DNA from: Bacteroides timonensis
GTDB taxonomy: Bacteria > Bacteroidota > Bacteroidia > Bacteroidales > Bacteroidaceae
NCBI RefSeq assembly: GCF_000513195.1
Contig: NZ_CBVI010000073.1
Span: 43,662 to 107,661, forward strand
Reading direction: 5' to 3'
DNA: 64,000 nt
Position 1 is the first letter of the stretch. Every line of letters begins with the position of its first letter. The translations under genes and the position numbers were made by a program. The notes under the pieces were generated by a model. The model was not told the DNA's origin. It saw nothing but the letters and a program-made list of their open reading frames with translations, and ran no database searches. Shown here in pieces: positions 17,265-26,240 of the stretch.

Positions 17265-17465
17265 ATGTTAAAAGAAAAAGCTGGTGAAACTGCAGGAAAA
17301 ATTTGGAGTGCTCTGAATGAGACTGAAGGTTTAACTGCTAAACAAATCAAGAAAGCAACTAAGTTGGTAGACAAAGATTTGTTCTTGGGCCTTGGCTGGT
17401 TGTTGAGAGAAGACAAGATCTCTACTCAGGAAGTAGAAGGCGAACTGTTTGTTACGTTGGTTTAA
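17265..17465 (+). CDS. Small winged helix-turn-helix domain protein
   Basis: A 66-residue protein consisting of a single winged-helix-like domain: a first helix (GETAGKIWSALNET), a HTH-like part (GLTAKQIKKATKLVDKDLFLGLGWLLRED) and a beta-wing (KISTQEVEGELFVTLV). This tiny family is widely conserved and probably highly expressed in Bacteroidetes, but no regulon is known. It has its own promoter and a strong terminator directly after the stop, as expected for a monocistronic gene. Confidence 0.85.
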   Translation: MLKEKAGETAGKIWSALNETEGLTAKQIKKATKLVDKDLFLGLGWLLREDKISTQEVEGELFVTLV

Positions 17466-17490
17466 GAGAGAGATTGACATTTATCTTATA

Positions 17491-17536
17491 AAAAGAAGCG
17501 TTGATACATTTATATGTTATCAACGCTTCTTTTTAT
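17491..17536. terminator. Bidirectional terminator between convergent genes
   Basis: AAAAGAAGCGTTGATA (17491-17506) pairs perfectly with TATCAACGCTTCTTTT (17518-17533), with A-run and T-run on opposite sides, so it can serve the winged-helix gene (+) and pdxH (-). Confidence 0.9.
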
Positions 17537-17561
17537 GTTCCAGTCCATTGACAAGGGATGT

Positions 17562-18206
17562 TTAAGGAGCCAGTCTTTCCTGTTTCCAGCTACCATCTTC
17601 CTGGAGTATATATTGAATGCGGTCGTGCAGGCGGCTTTCCCGCCCCTGCCAGAATTCAAAGCGGGTAGGAGTTACGGCAAAACCACCCCAGTTGTCGGGA
17701 CGTCGGATTTCATGCCCCGCCAGCTTGAAGACCTCTTTTACGAAAGCCCGCATAATCTCCATACGACTACTTATCACCCGGCTTTGCGGAGAAATTCTTG
17801 CACCTATCTTACTTTTATAGGGTCTGCTGGAAAAGTAAGTATCCGACACTTGGTCGAGGCATTTTTCGGCTTTACCTTCAATGTGTACCTGTCTTTCCAA
17901 TTTGTGCCATACAAAAGAGAGGGAAATATATGGGTTATCAGCCAATTGTTTTCCTTTTCGGCTTTCATAATTAGTAAAGAATATAAATTTGTTGTTTTCC
18001 ACTCCTTTCAGCAAGACGGTGCGTGTAGAGGGATGTCCCTCGGCCGAAACAGTTGCTACTATCATGGCGGTGGGCTCGTCCGCATTGTGGGCAATAGCAT
18101 CATTCAACCATCCTTCGAATTGCTCAAAAGGATTGTCATTGATGGTGCATTGTGTCAATTTGCCTCTGGTATACTCTTTTCTGATTTCAGATATTTTAGT
18201 TTCCAT
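17562..18206 (-). CDS. pdxH: Pyridoxamine 5'-phosphate oxidase
   Basis: A 214-residue FMN-dependent oxidase making pyridoxal 5'-phosphate from PNP or PMP. It has the family order: an N-terminal IREYTRGKL-like segment (here IRKEYTRGKL), FMN-binding RTVLLKG and FFTNYESRKGKQL, SLSFVWHKLERQVHIEG, and a C-terminal segment with RPDNWGGFAVTPTRFEFWQGRESRLHDR and ending in RLAP. Length is typical. It lies 47 bases downstream of the fimbrillin gene on the same strand and could be read from there or from its own promoter. Confidence 0.95.
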   Translation of the reverse strand: METKISEIRKEYTRGKLTQCTINDNPFEQFEGWLNDAIAHNADEPTAMIVATVSAEGHPSTRTVLLKGVENNKFIFFTNYESRKGKQLADNPYISLSFVWHKLERQVHIEGKAEKCLDQVSDTYFSSRPYKSKIGARISPQSRVISSRMEIMRAFVKEVFKLAGHEIRRPDNWGGFAVTPTRFEFWQGRESRLHDRIQYILQEDGSWKQERLAP

Positions 18207-18253
18207 ATTTTCTACTTTGTTGTTGTATTTTGGGGATGCAAGAGCGATCTTTA

Positions 18254-19189
18254 TTATTTCTGTGTCGGATAAAGCGGGTTACCGGATTCATCTACTTCGG
18301 TCCAGTCTTTGATACTGACATTAGGGAACGATACGGAATTTCCGTCTATAATGGCACTGAAGACGTACGAAAATCCTCCTGCCAGTTTGCCTGGAATGGG
18401 AATGCCTACGGTATAGGTACGTGGAGTCGTTTCTCCGTCTGCCAATATCTGTAGTGTCAAAGACATAGGATTGGTGGCTTTTGTCGGTAGAACGATGGCC
18501 TGCGTGAGAAAACCGTTTTTCCCCATAGTGAGCGGAGTAGTATCATAGGTGTAGGTGGATTCAATAATTCCAGTCTGTATATCGAGAGTGGCACCTGGTG
18601 TGGGTGGAAGTATACTTGCTGAAATCAGACTGTCCAGTTTTATACCGTCGCCGGCTGATAAGTCTACTACAACCTGAGTGGCTACATGCTGGAATACAAT
18701 GGGCATGTGGATTTGTGAAGTTGTGACGTCTTGATCCAGATTTTCCCACCATAGATAGTCAATGCCATTCTTTAACGGAGCGGATATTCCATCTATCAGG
18801 TCTGGAGGATAAACGGATGAGTTTTCAGAAAACGCATACATATTATATGATCCGTTACTCAAATACATTTTGTAGCCTTTCAATCCGGTCAATACACCTG
18901 CGGAAGCGGTTGAATATAAACCTTCGGCAAAAGGGTCATCGAAATTCCTGTCTGTAGTTTCAAAGGCATAAATCTGACTTACCAGGCCTTTAGGCATGGG
19001 CGACATGGATCTGGTTACTTTACGACTTTCGAGTGAAGCGGAAAAGGTGATGAGTGCATCTTCTTTCTCCGAAGGCTGACTGTTGTCGGATTCATTGTTT
19101 TCGGGCGATGAGCCATAAATGATTATCTCATTCTTGGAGCATCCGGCCAATAATAGGAGGGAACACGCAAAAATAATAAATTTTTTCAT
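18254..19189 (-). CDS. Fimbrillin-family lipoprotein
   Basis: A 311-residue surface lipoprotein of the fimbrillin/Mfa-like family of Bacteroidales. The start at 19189 gives a clean lipoprotein signal MKKFIIFACSLLLLAGC with the lipobox LAGC, followed by a Ser/Glu-rich linker, then a beta-rich domain with ITFSASLES...VTRS (about residues 45-62), typical of these proteins after the propeptide. The C-terminus contains NVSIKDWTEVDESGNPL, a frequent end of fimbrillins. It could be an anchoring or minor fimbrial subunit. A longer start at 19219 would spoil the signal peptide. Confidence 0.8.
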   Translation of the reverse strand: MKKFIIFACSLLLLAGCSKNEIIIYGSSPENNESDNSQPSEKEDALITFSASLESRKVTRSMSPMPKGLVSQIYAFETTDRNFDDPFAEGLYSTASAGVLTGLKGYKMYLSNGSYNMYAFSENSSVYPPDLIDGISAPLKNGIDYLWWENLDQDVTTSQIHMPIVFQHVATQVVVDLSAGDGIKLDSLISASILPPTPGATLDIQTGIIESTYTYDTTPLTMGKNGFLTQAIVLPTKATNPMSLTLQILADGETTPRTYTVGIPIPGKLAGGFSYVFSAIIDGNSVSFPNVSIKDWTEVDESGNPLYPTQK

Positions 19190-19291
19190 TTCAGTTATGC
19201 AGTTTAGGTTATTATGCATACATAACAGTGGAATGATAGAATAGTTTTAGGATATATAGACATTTACGACCTCGGATATTGAATAAATCAC

Positions 19292-19322
19292 TTTCAAAAC
19301 CTCATATTTTTCATTATCTTTG
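19292..19322 (+). promoter_or_regulatory. Promoter of lepA
   Basis: TTTC (19292-19295) and TATCTTTG (19315-19322), spaced 19 bp, match the Bacteroides -33/-7 consensus. The leader to the ATG at 19441 is about 110 nt. Confidence 0.7.
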
Positions 19323-19440
19323 CGCCCGCAAAAGGAGGCGAGCCCGTTGCGAGATATTACCATTTTGTTTTGCGACTGTACTACGAGTTATTCAGCCTCA
19401 TTTTGTAATATACTTATTTATAGATAGATAATTGTAGAAA

Positions 19441-21222
19441 ATGAAGAATATACGTAACTTTTGCATTATTGCCCACATTGATCATGGTAAGTCTACTTTA
19501 GCTGACCGTCTGCTTGAATTTACCAACACCATACAGGTGACCGGAGGACAGATGTTGGATGATATGGATCTGGAAAAAGAGAGAGGTATCACCATTAAGA
19601 GCCATGCTATTCAGATGGAGTATACGTACAAAGGCGAAAAGTATGTTCTGAATCTGATTGATACTCCGGGACACGTAGACTTTTCGTATGAGGTTTCCCG
19701 TTCTATTGCTGCTTGTGAAGGTGCATTACTGATTGTAGATGCTTCGCAAGGTGTACAGGCGCAAACGATCTCCAATCTTTATATGGCAATTGAGCATGAT
19801 CTGGAAATTATTCCGGTCATCAATAAGTGTGATATGGCGAGTGCCATGCCCGAAGAGGTGGAGGATGAAATCGTAGAGTTGCTTGGTTGCAAACGTAGTG
19901 AAATCATCCGTGCTTCCGGTAAGACTGGTATGGGCGTAGAAGAGATTCTGAGTGCGGTTATTGAGCGTATTCCCCATCCTAAAGGGGACGAGGAAGCACC
20001 GTTGCAGGCTTTGATCTTCGACTCCGTATTCAACTCTTTCCGTGGTATCATCGCTTACTTCAAAATTGTGAACGGGGTGATCCGTAAGGGAGATAAGGTG
20101 AAATTCTTCAATACCGGTAAAGAATATGATGCCGATGAAGTCGGTGTACTTAAGATGGAGATGGTGGCGCGTCAGGAACTGCGTACAGGTGATGTGGGAT
20201 ACATTATTTCCGGCATCAAAACTTCTAAAGAGGTAAAAGTGGGAGATACGATTACTCACATTGCCCGTCCGTGTAAAGAAGCTATCGCAGGTTTCGAGGA
20301 AGTGAAGCCGATGGTTTTTGCCGGTGTATATCCCATTGAAGCGGAAGACTTTGAAGACTTGCGTTCCTCTTTGGAAAAGCTGCAATTGAACGATGCATCA
20401 TTGACTTTCCAGCCTGAATCTTCATTGGCGCTGGGCTTTGGATTCCGTTGCGGATTCCTGGGACTGTTGCACATGGAGATTGTGCAAGAACGCCTTGATC
20501 GTGAATTTGACATGAACGTGATAACTACTGTGCCGAACGTTTCTTATAATATATACGACAAACAAGGTCATATGACAGAGGTGCATAACCCCGGAAGTAT
20601 GCCCGATCCTACTTTGATAGACCGCATTGAAGAGCCTTATATTCGTGCTTCCGTTATTACAACTACCGATTATATCGGTCCCATCATGACTTTGTGTTTG
20701 GGCAAACGCGGTGAACTGGTAAAGCAGGAATATATTTCGGGTAATCGTGTGGAAATCTATTATGATATGCCTTTGGGAGAAATTGTTATCGACTTTTATG
20801 ATAAACTGAAAAGTATCTCGAAAGGATATGCCTCTTTTGATTATCACGCCAGTGGTTTCCGTCCATCCAAGTTAATAAAACTGGATATTTTGCTGAACGG
20901 CGAACCGGTGGACGCTCTTTCAACACTGACACATTTCGACAATGCGTATGATTTGGGACACCGCATGTGCGAGAAGCTGAAAGACCTGATTCCAAGACAG
21001 CAGTTTGATATTGCTATCCAAGCGGCTATCGGAGCTAAAATCATTTCTCGTGAGACGATTAAGGCGGTACGCAAAGACGTTACGGCAAAGTGTTACGGTG
21101 GTGACGTCAGTCGTAAGAGAAAGTTGCTGGAGAAGCAGAAAAAAGGAAAGAAACGTATGAAGCAGATTGGTAATGTTGAAGTGCCGCAGAAAGCGTTCCT
21201 TGCGGTGTTGAAATTAGATTAA
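19441..21222 (+). CDS. lepA: Elongation factor 4 (LepA)
   Basis: A 593-residue translational GTPase that back-translocates or remodels stalled ribosomes. The G1 loop AHIDHGKSTL (residues 11-20), effector RGITIKS, DTPGHVDF and NKCD motifs are complete. Domain II, the EF-G-like domains and the LepA-specific C-terminal domain with SRKRKLLEKQKKGKKRMKQ follow. Length is standard. It is preceded by a good promoter and followed by a terminator, so it seems monocistronic. Confidence 0.97.
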   Translation: MKNIRNFCIIAHIDHGKSTLADRLLEFTNTIQVTGGQMLDDMDLEKERGITIKSHAIQMEYTYKGEKYVLNLIDTPGHVDFSYEVSRSIAACEGALLIVDASQGVQAQTISNLYMAIEHDLEIIPVINKCDMASAMPEEVEDEIVELLGCKRSEIIRASGKTGMGVEEILSAVIERIPHPKGDEEAPLQALIFDSVFNSFRGIIAYFKIVNGVIRKGDKVKFFNTGKEYDADEVGVLKMEMVARQELRTGDVGYIISGIKTSKEVKVGDTITHIARPCKEAIAGFEEVKPMVFAGVYPIEAEDFEDLRSSLEKLQLNDASLTFQPESSLALGFGFRCGFLGLLHMEIVQERLDREFDMNVITTVPNVSYNIYDKQGHMTEVHNPGSMPDPTLIDRIEEPYIRASVITTTDYIGPIMTLCLGKRGELVKQEYISGNRVEIYYDMPLGEIVIDFYDKLKSISKGYASFDYHASGFRPSKLIKLDILLNGEPVDALSTLTHFDNAYDLGHRMCEKLKDLIPRQQFDIAIQAAIGAKIISRETIKAVRKDVTAKCYGGDVSRKRKLLEKQKKGKKRMKQIGNVEVPQKAFLAVLKLD

Positions 21223-21257
21223 TATAAAAAAGCATAAAAGCTGATTCATATTAGTCC

Positions 21258-21308
21258 GGGGATTGTTCTCTTTCTGTAGGACTGTCTTGACAATCCCCTT
21301 TGTTTTGA
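21258..21308 (+). terminator. Terminator after lepA
   Basis: GGGGATTGT (21258-21266) pairs perfectly with ACAATCCCC (21290-21298), followed by TTTGTTTTG. Confidence 0.8.
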
Positions 21309-21327
21309 AAATTCTAACTAATAATAA

Positions 21328-22503
21328 ATGAGAAAAGTTCTATCATTTTCGGCCTTCCTGGTGGTAGGTCTCTTTATAGCGCAATATCTGCCTGCATGGT
21401 CAGGAAGTGATTATGGTACGGTGAAAACTGTATCTAATGTGTTACTGTATATTTGTCTGGGATTCATTATGATTAATGTGGGACGTGAGTTTGAGGTGGA
21501 CAAGTCCCGATGGCAAACGTACGCAAAAGATTATTTCGTTGCCATGGCTACGGCAGCCATGCCTTGGTTTCTGATTGCTATTTATTATATTTTTGTTTTA
21601 CTTCCGCCGGAATACTGGAATAGTTGGGAGGCATGGAAGGAAAACTTGTTGCTGAGTCGTTTTGCGGCTCCTACTTCCGCAGGTATATTATTCACTATGT
21701 TGGCTGCTATCGGACTAAAGTCCAGCTGGATCTACAAGAAGATTCAGGTGCTGGCCATCTTTGATGATTTGGATACCATCCTCTTAATGATTCCTTTGCA
21801 AATAATGATGATCGGACCCCGCTGGCAGTTGCTGGTAATTATCCTTATCGTCTTTCTGTTGCTTTCCTTCGGTTGGAAGAAACTGAGTAAATACAATATG
21901 CGGCAGGATTGGAAAGCCATTCTGTTTTATTCCGTTCTGGTGTTTGCCGCCACTCAATCGCTTTATCTTATTACAAAGAACTTATATGGAGAAGATGCCA
22001 GCATTCATATTGAGGTGTTGCTTCCGGCATTCGTTCTGGGTATGGTCATGAAACATAAGGATATTGATACAGCCTGGGAGCATAAAGCTTCGACTGGAAT
22101 TTCATTTATATTTATGTTTCTGGTGGGTATGAGTATGCCCCCGCTTGTGGGAATTAGTCTCCCCGGCGATATGGGATTGAGCTCCATAACCGGTTCTCAG
22201 GAAATGATGCCTTGGGCATTGATTATTGTACATGTGGTTGTTGTATCGTTACTTTCCAATGTCGGTAAGTTGTTTCCGGTCTTCTTTTATCGCGATCGTA
22301 AATTGAGCGAACGTCTGGCACTTTCCATTGGTATGTTTACCCGTGGTGAGGTAGGAGCGGGAGTTATTTTTATTGCATTGGGCTATAATCTGGGTGGTCC
22401 GGCATTGGTAATTTCTGTACTTACTATTGTGCTTAATCTGATATTAACAGGTATATTTGTGCTTTGGGTTAAAAAACTGGCGTTAATGAGCTATCAGGAA
22501 TAG
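21328..22503 (+). CDS. Cation:proton antiporter
   Basis: A 391-residue polytopic membrane protein of the monovalent cation:proton antiporter superfamily (CPA2-like). About eleven to twelve hydrophobic segments are visible. FDDLDTILLMIP near residues 147-158 carries the paired Asp residues expected in the ion-binding helix, and SIGMFTRGEVGAGVIF near 330-345 is another conserved antiporter helix. It is 53 bases upstream of nhaA, so the two may be one Na+/H+ homeostasis unit. Confidence 0.82.
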   Translation: MRKVLSFSAFLVVGLFIAQYLPAWSGSDYGTVKTVSNVLLYICLGFIMINVGREFEVDKSRWQTYAKDYFVAMATAAMPWFLIAIYYIFVLLPPEYWNSWEAWKENLLLSRFAAPTSAGILFTMLAAIGLKSSWIYKKIQVLAIFDDLDTILLMIPLQIMMIGPRWQLLVIILIVFLLLSFGWKKLSKYNMRQDWKAILFYSVLVFAATQSLYLITKNLYGEDASIHIEVLLPAFVLGMVMKHKDIDTAWEHKASTGISFIFMFLVGMSMPPLVGISLPGDMGLSSITGSQEMMPWALIIVHVVVVSLLSNVGKLFPVFFYRDRKLSERLALSIGMFTRGEVGAGVIFIALGYNLGGPALVISVLTIVLNLILTGIFVLWVKKLALMSYQE

Positions 22504-22556
22504 CTCTTTAACGGTACCGGAGCATCCTTTGGAAATCTAATATTGAAATTGAATAT

Positions 22557-23876
22557 ATGATTATTCTACGTACTGTGAAAAACTTTTCGTCACTGAATGT
22601 AGTGGCGAGTATCTTATTGTTCTTGACAGCTATTCTGGCTGCGGTTGTGGCCAATTCTTCGCTGTCTTCTGTGTATCAGAACTTTCTGTTGCAGGAACTG
22701 CATTTACGTATTGGTGATTTTAACTTGCTTTCGCATGGCGGTCATAATCTGACGATGATTGAATTTATCAATGACTGTCTGATGACAATTTTCTTTTTAG
22801 CCGTGGGATTAGAGATAAAACGCGAGTTACTGGTAGGAGAGTTATCCTCTTTCAGGAAAGCTATTCTGCCGTTCATTGCAGCATGTGGAGGAATGATATT
22901 TCCGGTTCTGGTTTATTTTTTTCTGGTAACTCCCGGTACTCCTGAAACACAAGGCATGGCTATTCCTATGGCTACGGACATTGCCTTCTCATTGGGAGTG
23001 CTTAGTCTGCTGGGCAAGCGCGTACCATTGAGTCTGAAAATTTTCCTGACTGCTTTTGCTGTGGTAGATGATATTGGTGGTATTCTGGTGATTGCCATTT
23101 TTTATAGCTCCGAGGTTGCTTACGGTTATTTGATTGTAGCTGCTATACTTTATGCATTCTTATACTATATGGGAAAGTTTGGTATGACACAGAAGATCTT
23201 CTTTCTTTTCTTTGGCATTATTATCTGGTATTTATTCCTGCAATCCGGCATCCACAGTACAATATCCGGTGTGATACTTGCATTTGTAATCCCCGCTCGT
23301 CCACGGCTGGATGCGGGTAAATATATCCGGCGTATCCGGGCTATTGTCAGCTCTTTCCCGGTGGTACAATCTGATAACATTGTATTGACAAACGAACAGA
23401 TTGCTACATTGAAGCAAGTGGAGCGGGCTTCGGATCGTGTGATAAGTCCTTTACAGTCTTTGGAGGATAACTTGCATGGAGCCGTGAATTTTGTCATTCT
23501 TCCTTTATTTGCTTTTGCCAATGCAGGAGTCGTTTTTAGCGGTGGCGGAGAAGTTATAGGAAATGTAGGTCTTGCTGTTGGCTTAGGTCTTCTTTTGGGT
23601 AAGTTTTTGGGAATTTATCTCTTCACCTGGCTGACTATTAAAAGCGGGCTTGCCCGTATGCCCGAAGGTATGAACTGGAAAAATATTGCAGGCGTGTCAT
23701 TGCTGGGTGGCGTTGGATTTACGGTGTCATTGTTCATAGCCAACCTTTCTTTCTCCGGTGCTTATCCGGAACTGCTGAACCAAGCTAAATTCGGTGTGTT
23801 GTGTGGTACTATTATTGCCGGAATACTGGGATATGTGGTACTGAACCAGGTATTGCCAAAGAAAAAGAAAGCATAA
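22557..23876 (+). CDS. nhaA: Na+/H+ antiporter NhaA
   Basis: A 439-residue inner-membrane antiporter exporting Na+ in exchange for protons. The ion-binding double Asp is seen in AFAVVDDIGGILVIAIF near residues 165-181, and MATDIAFSLGVLSLLG just before it is another hallmark. The C-terminal GVSLLGGVGFTVSLFIANLSF is conserved in NhaA. It is longer than E. coli NhaA, mainly because of a hydrophilic loop near residues 250-300, which is common in Bacteroidetes members. Confidence 0.95.
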   Translation: MIILRTVKNFSSLNVVASILLFLTAILAAVVANSSLSSVYQNFLLQELHLRIGDFNLLSHGGHNLTMIEFINDCLMTIFFLAVGLEIKRELLVGELSSFRKAILPFIAACGGMIFPVLVYFFLVTPGTPETQGMAIPMATDIAFSLGVLSLLGKRVPLSLKIFLTAFAVVDDIGGILVIAIFYSSEVAYGYLIVAAILYAFLYYMGKFGMTQKIFFLFFGIIIWYLFLQSGIHSTISGVILAFVIPARPRLDAGKYIRRIRAIVSSFPVVQSDNIVLTNEQIATLKQVERASDRVISPLQSLEDNLHGAVNFVILPLFAFANAGVVFSGGGEVIGNVGLAVGLGLLLGKFLGIYLFTWLTIKSGLARMPEGMNWKNIAGVSLLGGVGFTVSLFIANLSFSGAYPELLNQAKFGVLCGTIIAGILGYVVLNQVLPKKKKA

Positions 23877-23927
23877 ATAAGATATTTCTTCTCTTTTTCT
23901 ATATATAATAAGGTGTATTGACTATCT

Positions 23928-23985
23928 ACTAATAATATTAGTTAAACTACTTCTTTTATTAGTTGAATAACTAATAGTGTTAGTT
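23928..23985. promoter_or_regulatory. Operator-like array of ACTAA/TTAGT inverted repeats
   Basis: Three overlapping dyads: ACTAATA-A-TATTAGT (23928-23942), ATTAGTT-GAAT-AACTAAT (23958-23975) and AACTAA-TAGTG-TTAGTT (23969-23974 / 23980-23985). The last runs into the -33 region of the blaI-like promoter. BlaI/MecI repressors bind dyads as dimers, so these are probable self-regulatory sites. Confidence 0.6.
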
Positions 23986-24013
23986 GTTTGTTTAAAACTA
24001 ATTCCTATCTTTG
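23983..24013 (+). promoter_or_regulatory. Promoter of the BlaI/BlaR1-like pair
   Basis: GTTG (23983-23986) and TATCTTTG (24006-24013), spaced 19 bp. The -33 box lies within the operator-like dyads, fitting repression by the adjacent regulator. Confidence 0.65.
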
Positions 24014-24044
24014 CATTGTTCACCCAAATAAACTTGAAAATATT

Positions 24045-24413
24045 ATGAAACGATTGACTGCTAAAGAAGAGGAAATCATGCAAATGTTCTGGGAACATGG
24101 TCCGATGTTTGTTCGTGAATTGCTGGCTTTTTATGAAGAGCCGAAACCTCATTATAATACCGTATCTACCTTAGTTAGAGGATTGGAGGAAAAAGGCTTT
24201 GTGAAATACAAGGCCTATGGTAACACGTACCAGTACTATGCGGCTGTTTCCGATAAAGAATATAAGCGTTCTGCACTGAATGACGTAGTGGCCCAATACT
24301 ATAATAATTCTTATACCAATGTTGTATCTACATTTATTGAAGAAGAAGGTATGTCGGTAGACGAGTTAAAAGCGTTGATAGTAGAGATCGAAAGTAAAAA
24401 GTCGAACAGATAG
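24045..24413 (+). CDS. BlaI/MecI/CopY family transcriptional repressor
   Basis: A 122-residue winged-helix repressor. The N-terminal HTH reads LTAKEEEIMQMFWEHGPMFVREL, with recognition part YNTVSTLVRGLEEKGFVKYKA; the C-terminal half (SALNDVVAQYYNNSYTNVVSTFIEEE) is the dimerisation region in which BlaI proteins are cleaved. The start at 24045 follows the promoter by about 30 bases; the upstream frame extension to 23988 would run through the -7 box. The neighbouring M56 peptidase gene is its expected partner. Confidence 0.9.
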   Translation: MKRLTAKEEEIMQMFWEHGPMFVRELLAFYEEPKPHYNTVSTLVRGLEEKGFVKYKAYGNTYQYYAAVSDKEYKRSALNDVVAQYYNNSYTNVVSTFIEEEGMSVDELKALIVEIESKKSNR

Positions 24414-24445
24414 AAATAGAGTTATACCCGGAAAATAAATAGATC

Positions 24446-26137
24446 ATGGGAACTATATTGTTTTATATATTTGAGTCTACCTTATGCCTGACAATCCTGT
24501 ACTTTTTGTTCAGATTCTTTTTCAGGAAAGATACGCTGTTCCGTACGAACCGTTTTTTGTTGCTGGCGGGAACGATGGCATGTACGTTACTTCCATTGCT
24601 GCAAATAGATGTTCCTCAATATACAACTTTGCAGTTGCCAATAACTACTGTAAGACATTTATTGACTGAGAAGGAAGAAAATGTTCACAGAGAAGGAGGA
24701 ACGGGTGAAAAACATTTGTCCGGAGAAGCAAGTCTTTTGATAGTAGAGAAAGGGGAGGGGATAGAGGAATATCATGCGAATGCGATTCATGCTATTCCTG
24801 TGATCTGGCTGTTGGGCGGTTGTTATTTTATCGGGGCTTTGATAGTGCTTGCTTTCCTCTTGCTTTCTACCATCCGCATGCGCCGGCTTATCCGGAGTTA
24901 CCCTGTCTGTAATTACGGGAAATATAAGCTGGTCATCTGTCCGGAGAAGGTGGTTTCTTTCAGTTGGGGGCATACAATTGTCCTGTCGCAGGAGGATTAC
25001 GAACGGAATCCCGGAGAAATCCTGTTGCATGAGCAAATGCACCTGCAACATAGGCATACATTGGATTTACTTTGGATGGAATGTATCGTTATATTCCATT
25101 GGTTCAATCCTGCCGCATGGCTTCTGATGCGTGAACTTCGTGAAGTGCATGAATATGAAGCCGATAATGGCGTTATTAATAGTGGCATCGATGCAACAGA
25201 ATATCAACTCTTGCTGGTGAAGAAGTCCGTGGGTACAAGGCTCTACTCTATGGCTTGCGGGTTCAATCACAGCAAACTTAAAAATCGTATCACAATGATG
25301 TTAAAAAGAAGAACAAACAATTGGGCACACTTGAAGCTGTTGCTTTTTGTGCCCGTAGCTACCGGAGCGCTTTATGCTTTTGCGCAACCGGAAGTGAAGA
25401 AAACAATGGAGCAGGCGATAAACACGCCTGTGAGTGTGAAACAAAATTCAGTTCAGGAGAGCGAATTGCAACAATTGGAGGCATTCTTCGAGCGTAAGGC
25501 AAAAGATGCTGTGGGTGGAAAGAAGGAGTATCGGATTGAGAAACCGACGGGAACTTTTTATAGTTTCTTCGTGAACATGAATAATAAGATGATGCTGAAT
25601 CAGGAATTGATTAAAGAATATGATGTGGAAACCTTATCAGTCCGCCTTAAGGATATCTTGAGGAAAGAGTATCGGAAGGTTACGAATACGGATAAAAGAC
25701 TGATTTCCGGTTTATTTGTAAGGTATGACCGTGGTTCGTCATCCACCGCTATCACTTCTTATCTGCGCACCATAAAAGAGGCTTATTTACAGGTTCGTGG
25801 AGAAATTTCCGGAGAATTGGGTGGAGTTTCCGAAGCTCGTTTAGATAGTTTGCTTCCTATATTCGTTTCTTTTGGAGAGCCTAAGACTTACAGTTCTAAA
25901 TATAAGACGGCTTCGGATATACTTTTACCCATAGAAGTATCTTTGTATCCGAAAGGAGGTACAAGCTCAGTGATAAAGAATCCTTCCCTTCAGGAATTGG
26001 AATTGAAGCTAAAGGATTACCAAACGATTGCCAACAGCGATGGATTATCAGTGGGACTGAAGTTTGATAAAGATGTTACTATGGGAATCGTGGAAGATGT
26101 GAAAGAAATTATTCGGACAACTTTATCCCATAAATAA
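24446..26137 (+). CDS. M56 family (BlaR1-like) membrane metallopeptidase
   Basis: A 563-residue sensor protease. Hydrophobic helices are at about residues 2-22, 33-50, 115-140 and 290-312. The zinc motif HEQMH near residues 195-199 and the downstream Glu in REVHEYEADN near 229-238 match gluzincin M56 peptidases. The C-terminal 250 residues lie beyond the last helix and do not look like a penicillin-binding domain, so the signal may not be a beta-lactam. By analogy with BlaR1 it would cleave the repressor encoded 32 bases upstream. Confidence 0.85.
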   Translation: MGTILFYIFESTLCLTILYFLFRFFFRKDTLFRTNRFLLLAGTMACTLLPLLQIDVPQYTTLQLPITTVRHLLTEKEENVHREGGTGEKHLSGEASLLIVEKGEGIEEYHANAIHAIPVIWLLGGCYFIGALIVLAFLLLSTIRMRRLIRSYPVCNYGKYKLVICPEKVVSFSWGHTIVLSQEDYERNPGEILLHEQMHLQHRHTLDLLWMECIVIFHWFNPAAWLLMRELREVHEYEADNGVINSGIDATEYQLLLVKKSVGTRLYSMACGFNHSKLKNRITMMLKRRTNNWAHLKLLLFVPVATGALYAFAQPEVKKTMEQAINTPVSVKQNSVQESELQQLEAFFERKAKDAVGGKKEYRIEKPTGTFYSFFVNMNNKMMLNQELIKEYDVETLSVRLKDILRKEYRKVTNTDKRLISGLFVRYDRGSSSTAITSYLRTIKEAYLQVRGEISGELGGVSEARLDSLLPIFVSFGEPKTYSSKYKTASDILLPIEVSLYPKGGTSSVIKNPSLQELELKLKDYQTIANSDGLSVGLKFDKDVTMGIVEDVKEIIRTTLSHK

Positions 26138-26177
26138 TGCTTTACTGAATAAAAACATATATTCGGATTATAACGAA

Positions 26178-26213
26178 ACAGCCGGCTTGTTAATGAATCA
26201 ACAAGCCGGCTGT
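26178..26213. terminator. Hairpin between convergent genes
   Basis: Perfect 14-bp stem ACAGCCGGCTTGTT (26178-26191) / AACAAGCCGGCTGT (26200-26213) with an 8-nt loop. It lies between the M56 gene (+) and xpt (-). T-runs on either side are weak. Confidence 0.7.
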
Positions 26214-26240
26214 AAGTTTATAGATGTACGATAAATACTT

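Noticed and set aside
17514..18272. 252-codon plus-strand frame
   Set aside because: Opposite pdxH and running through its terminator; pdxH is unambiguous.
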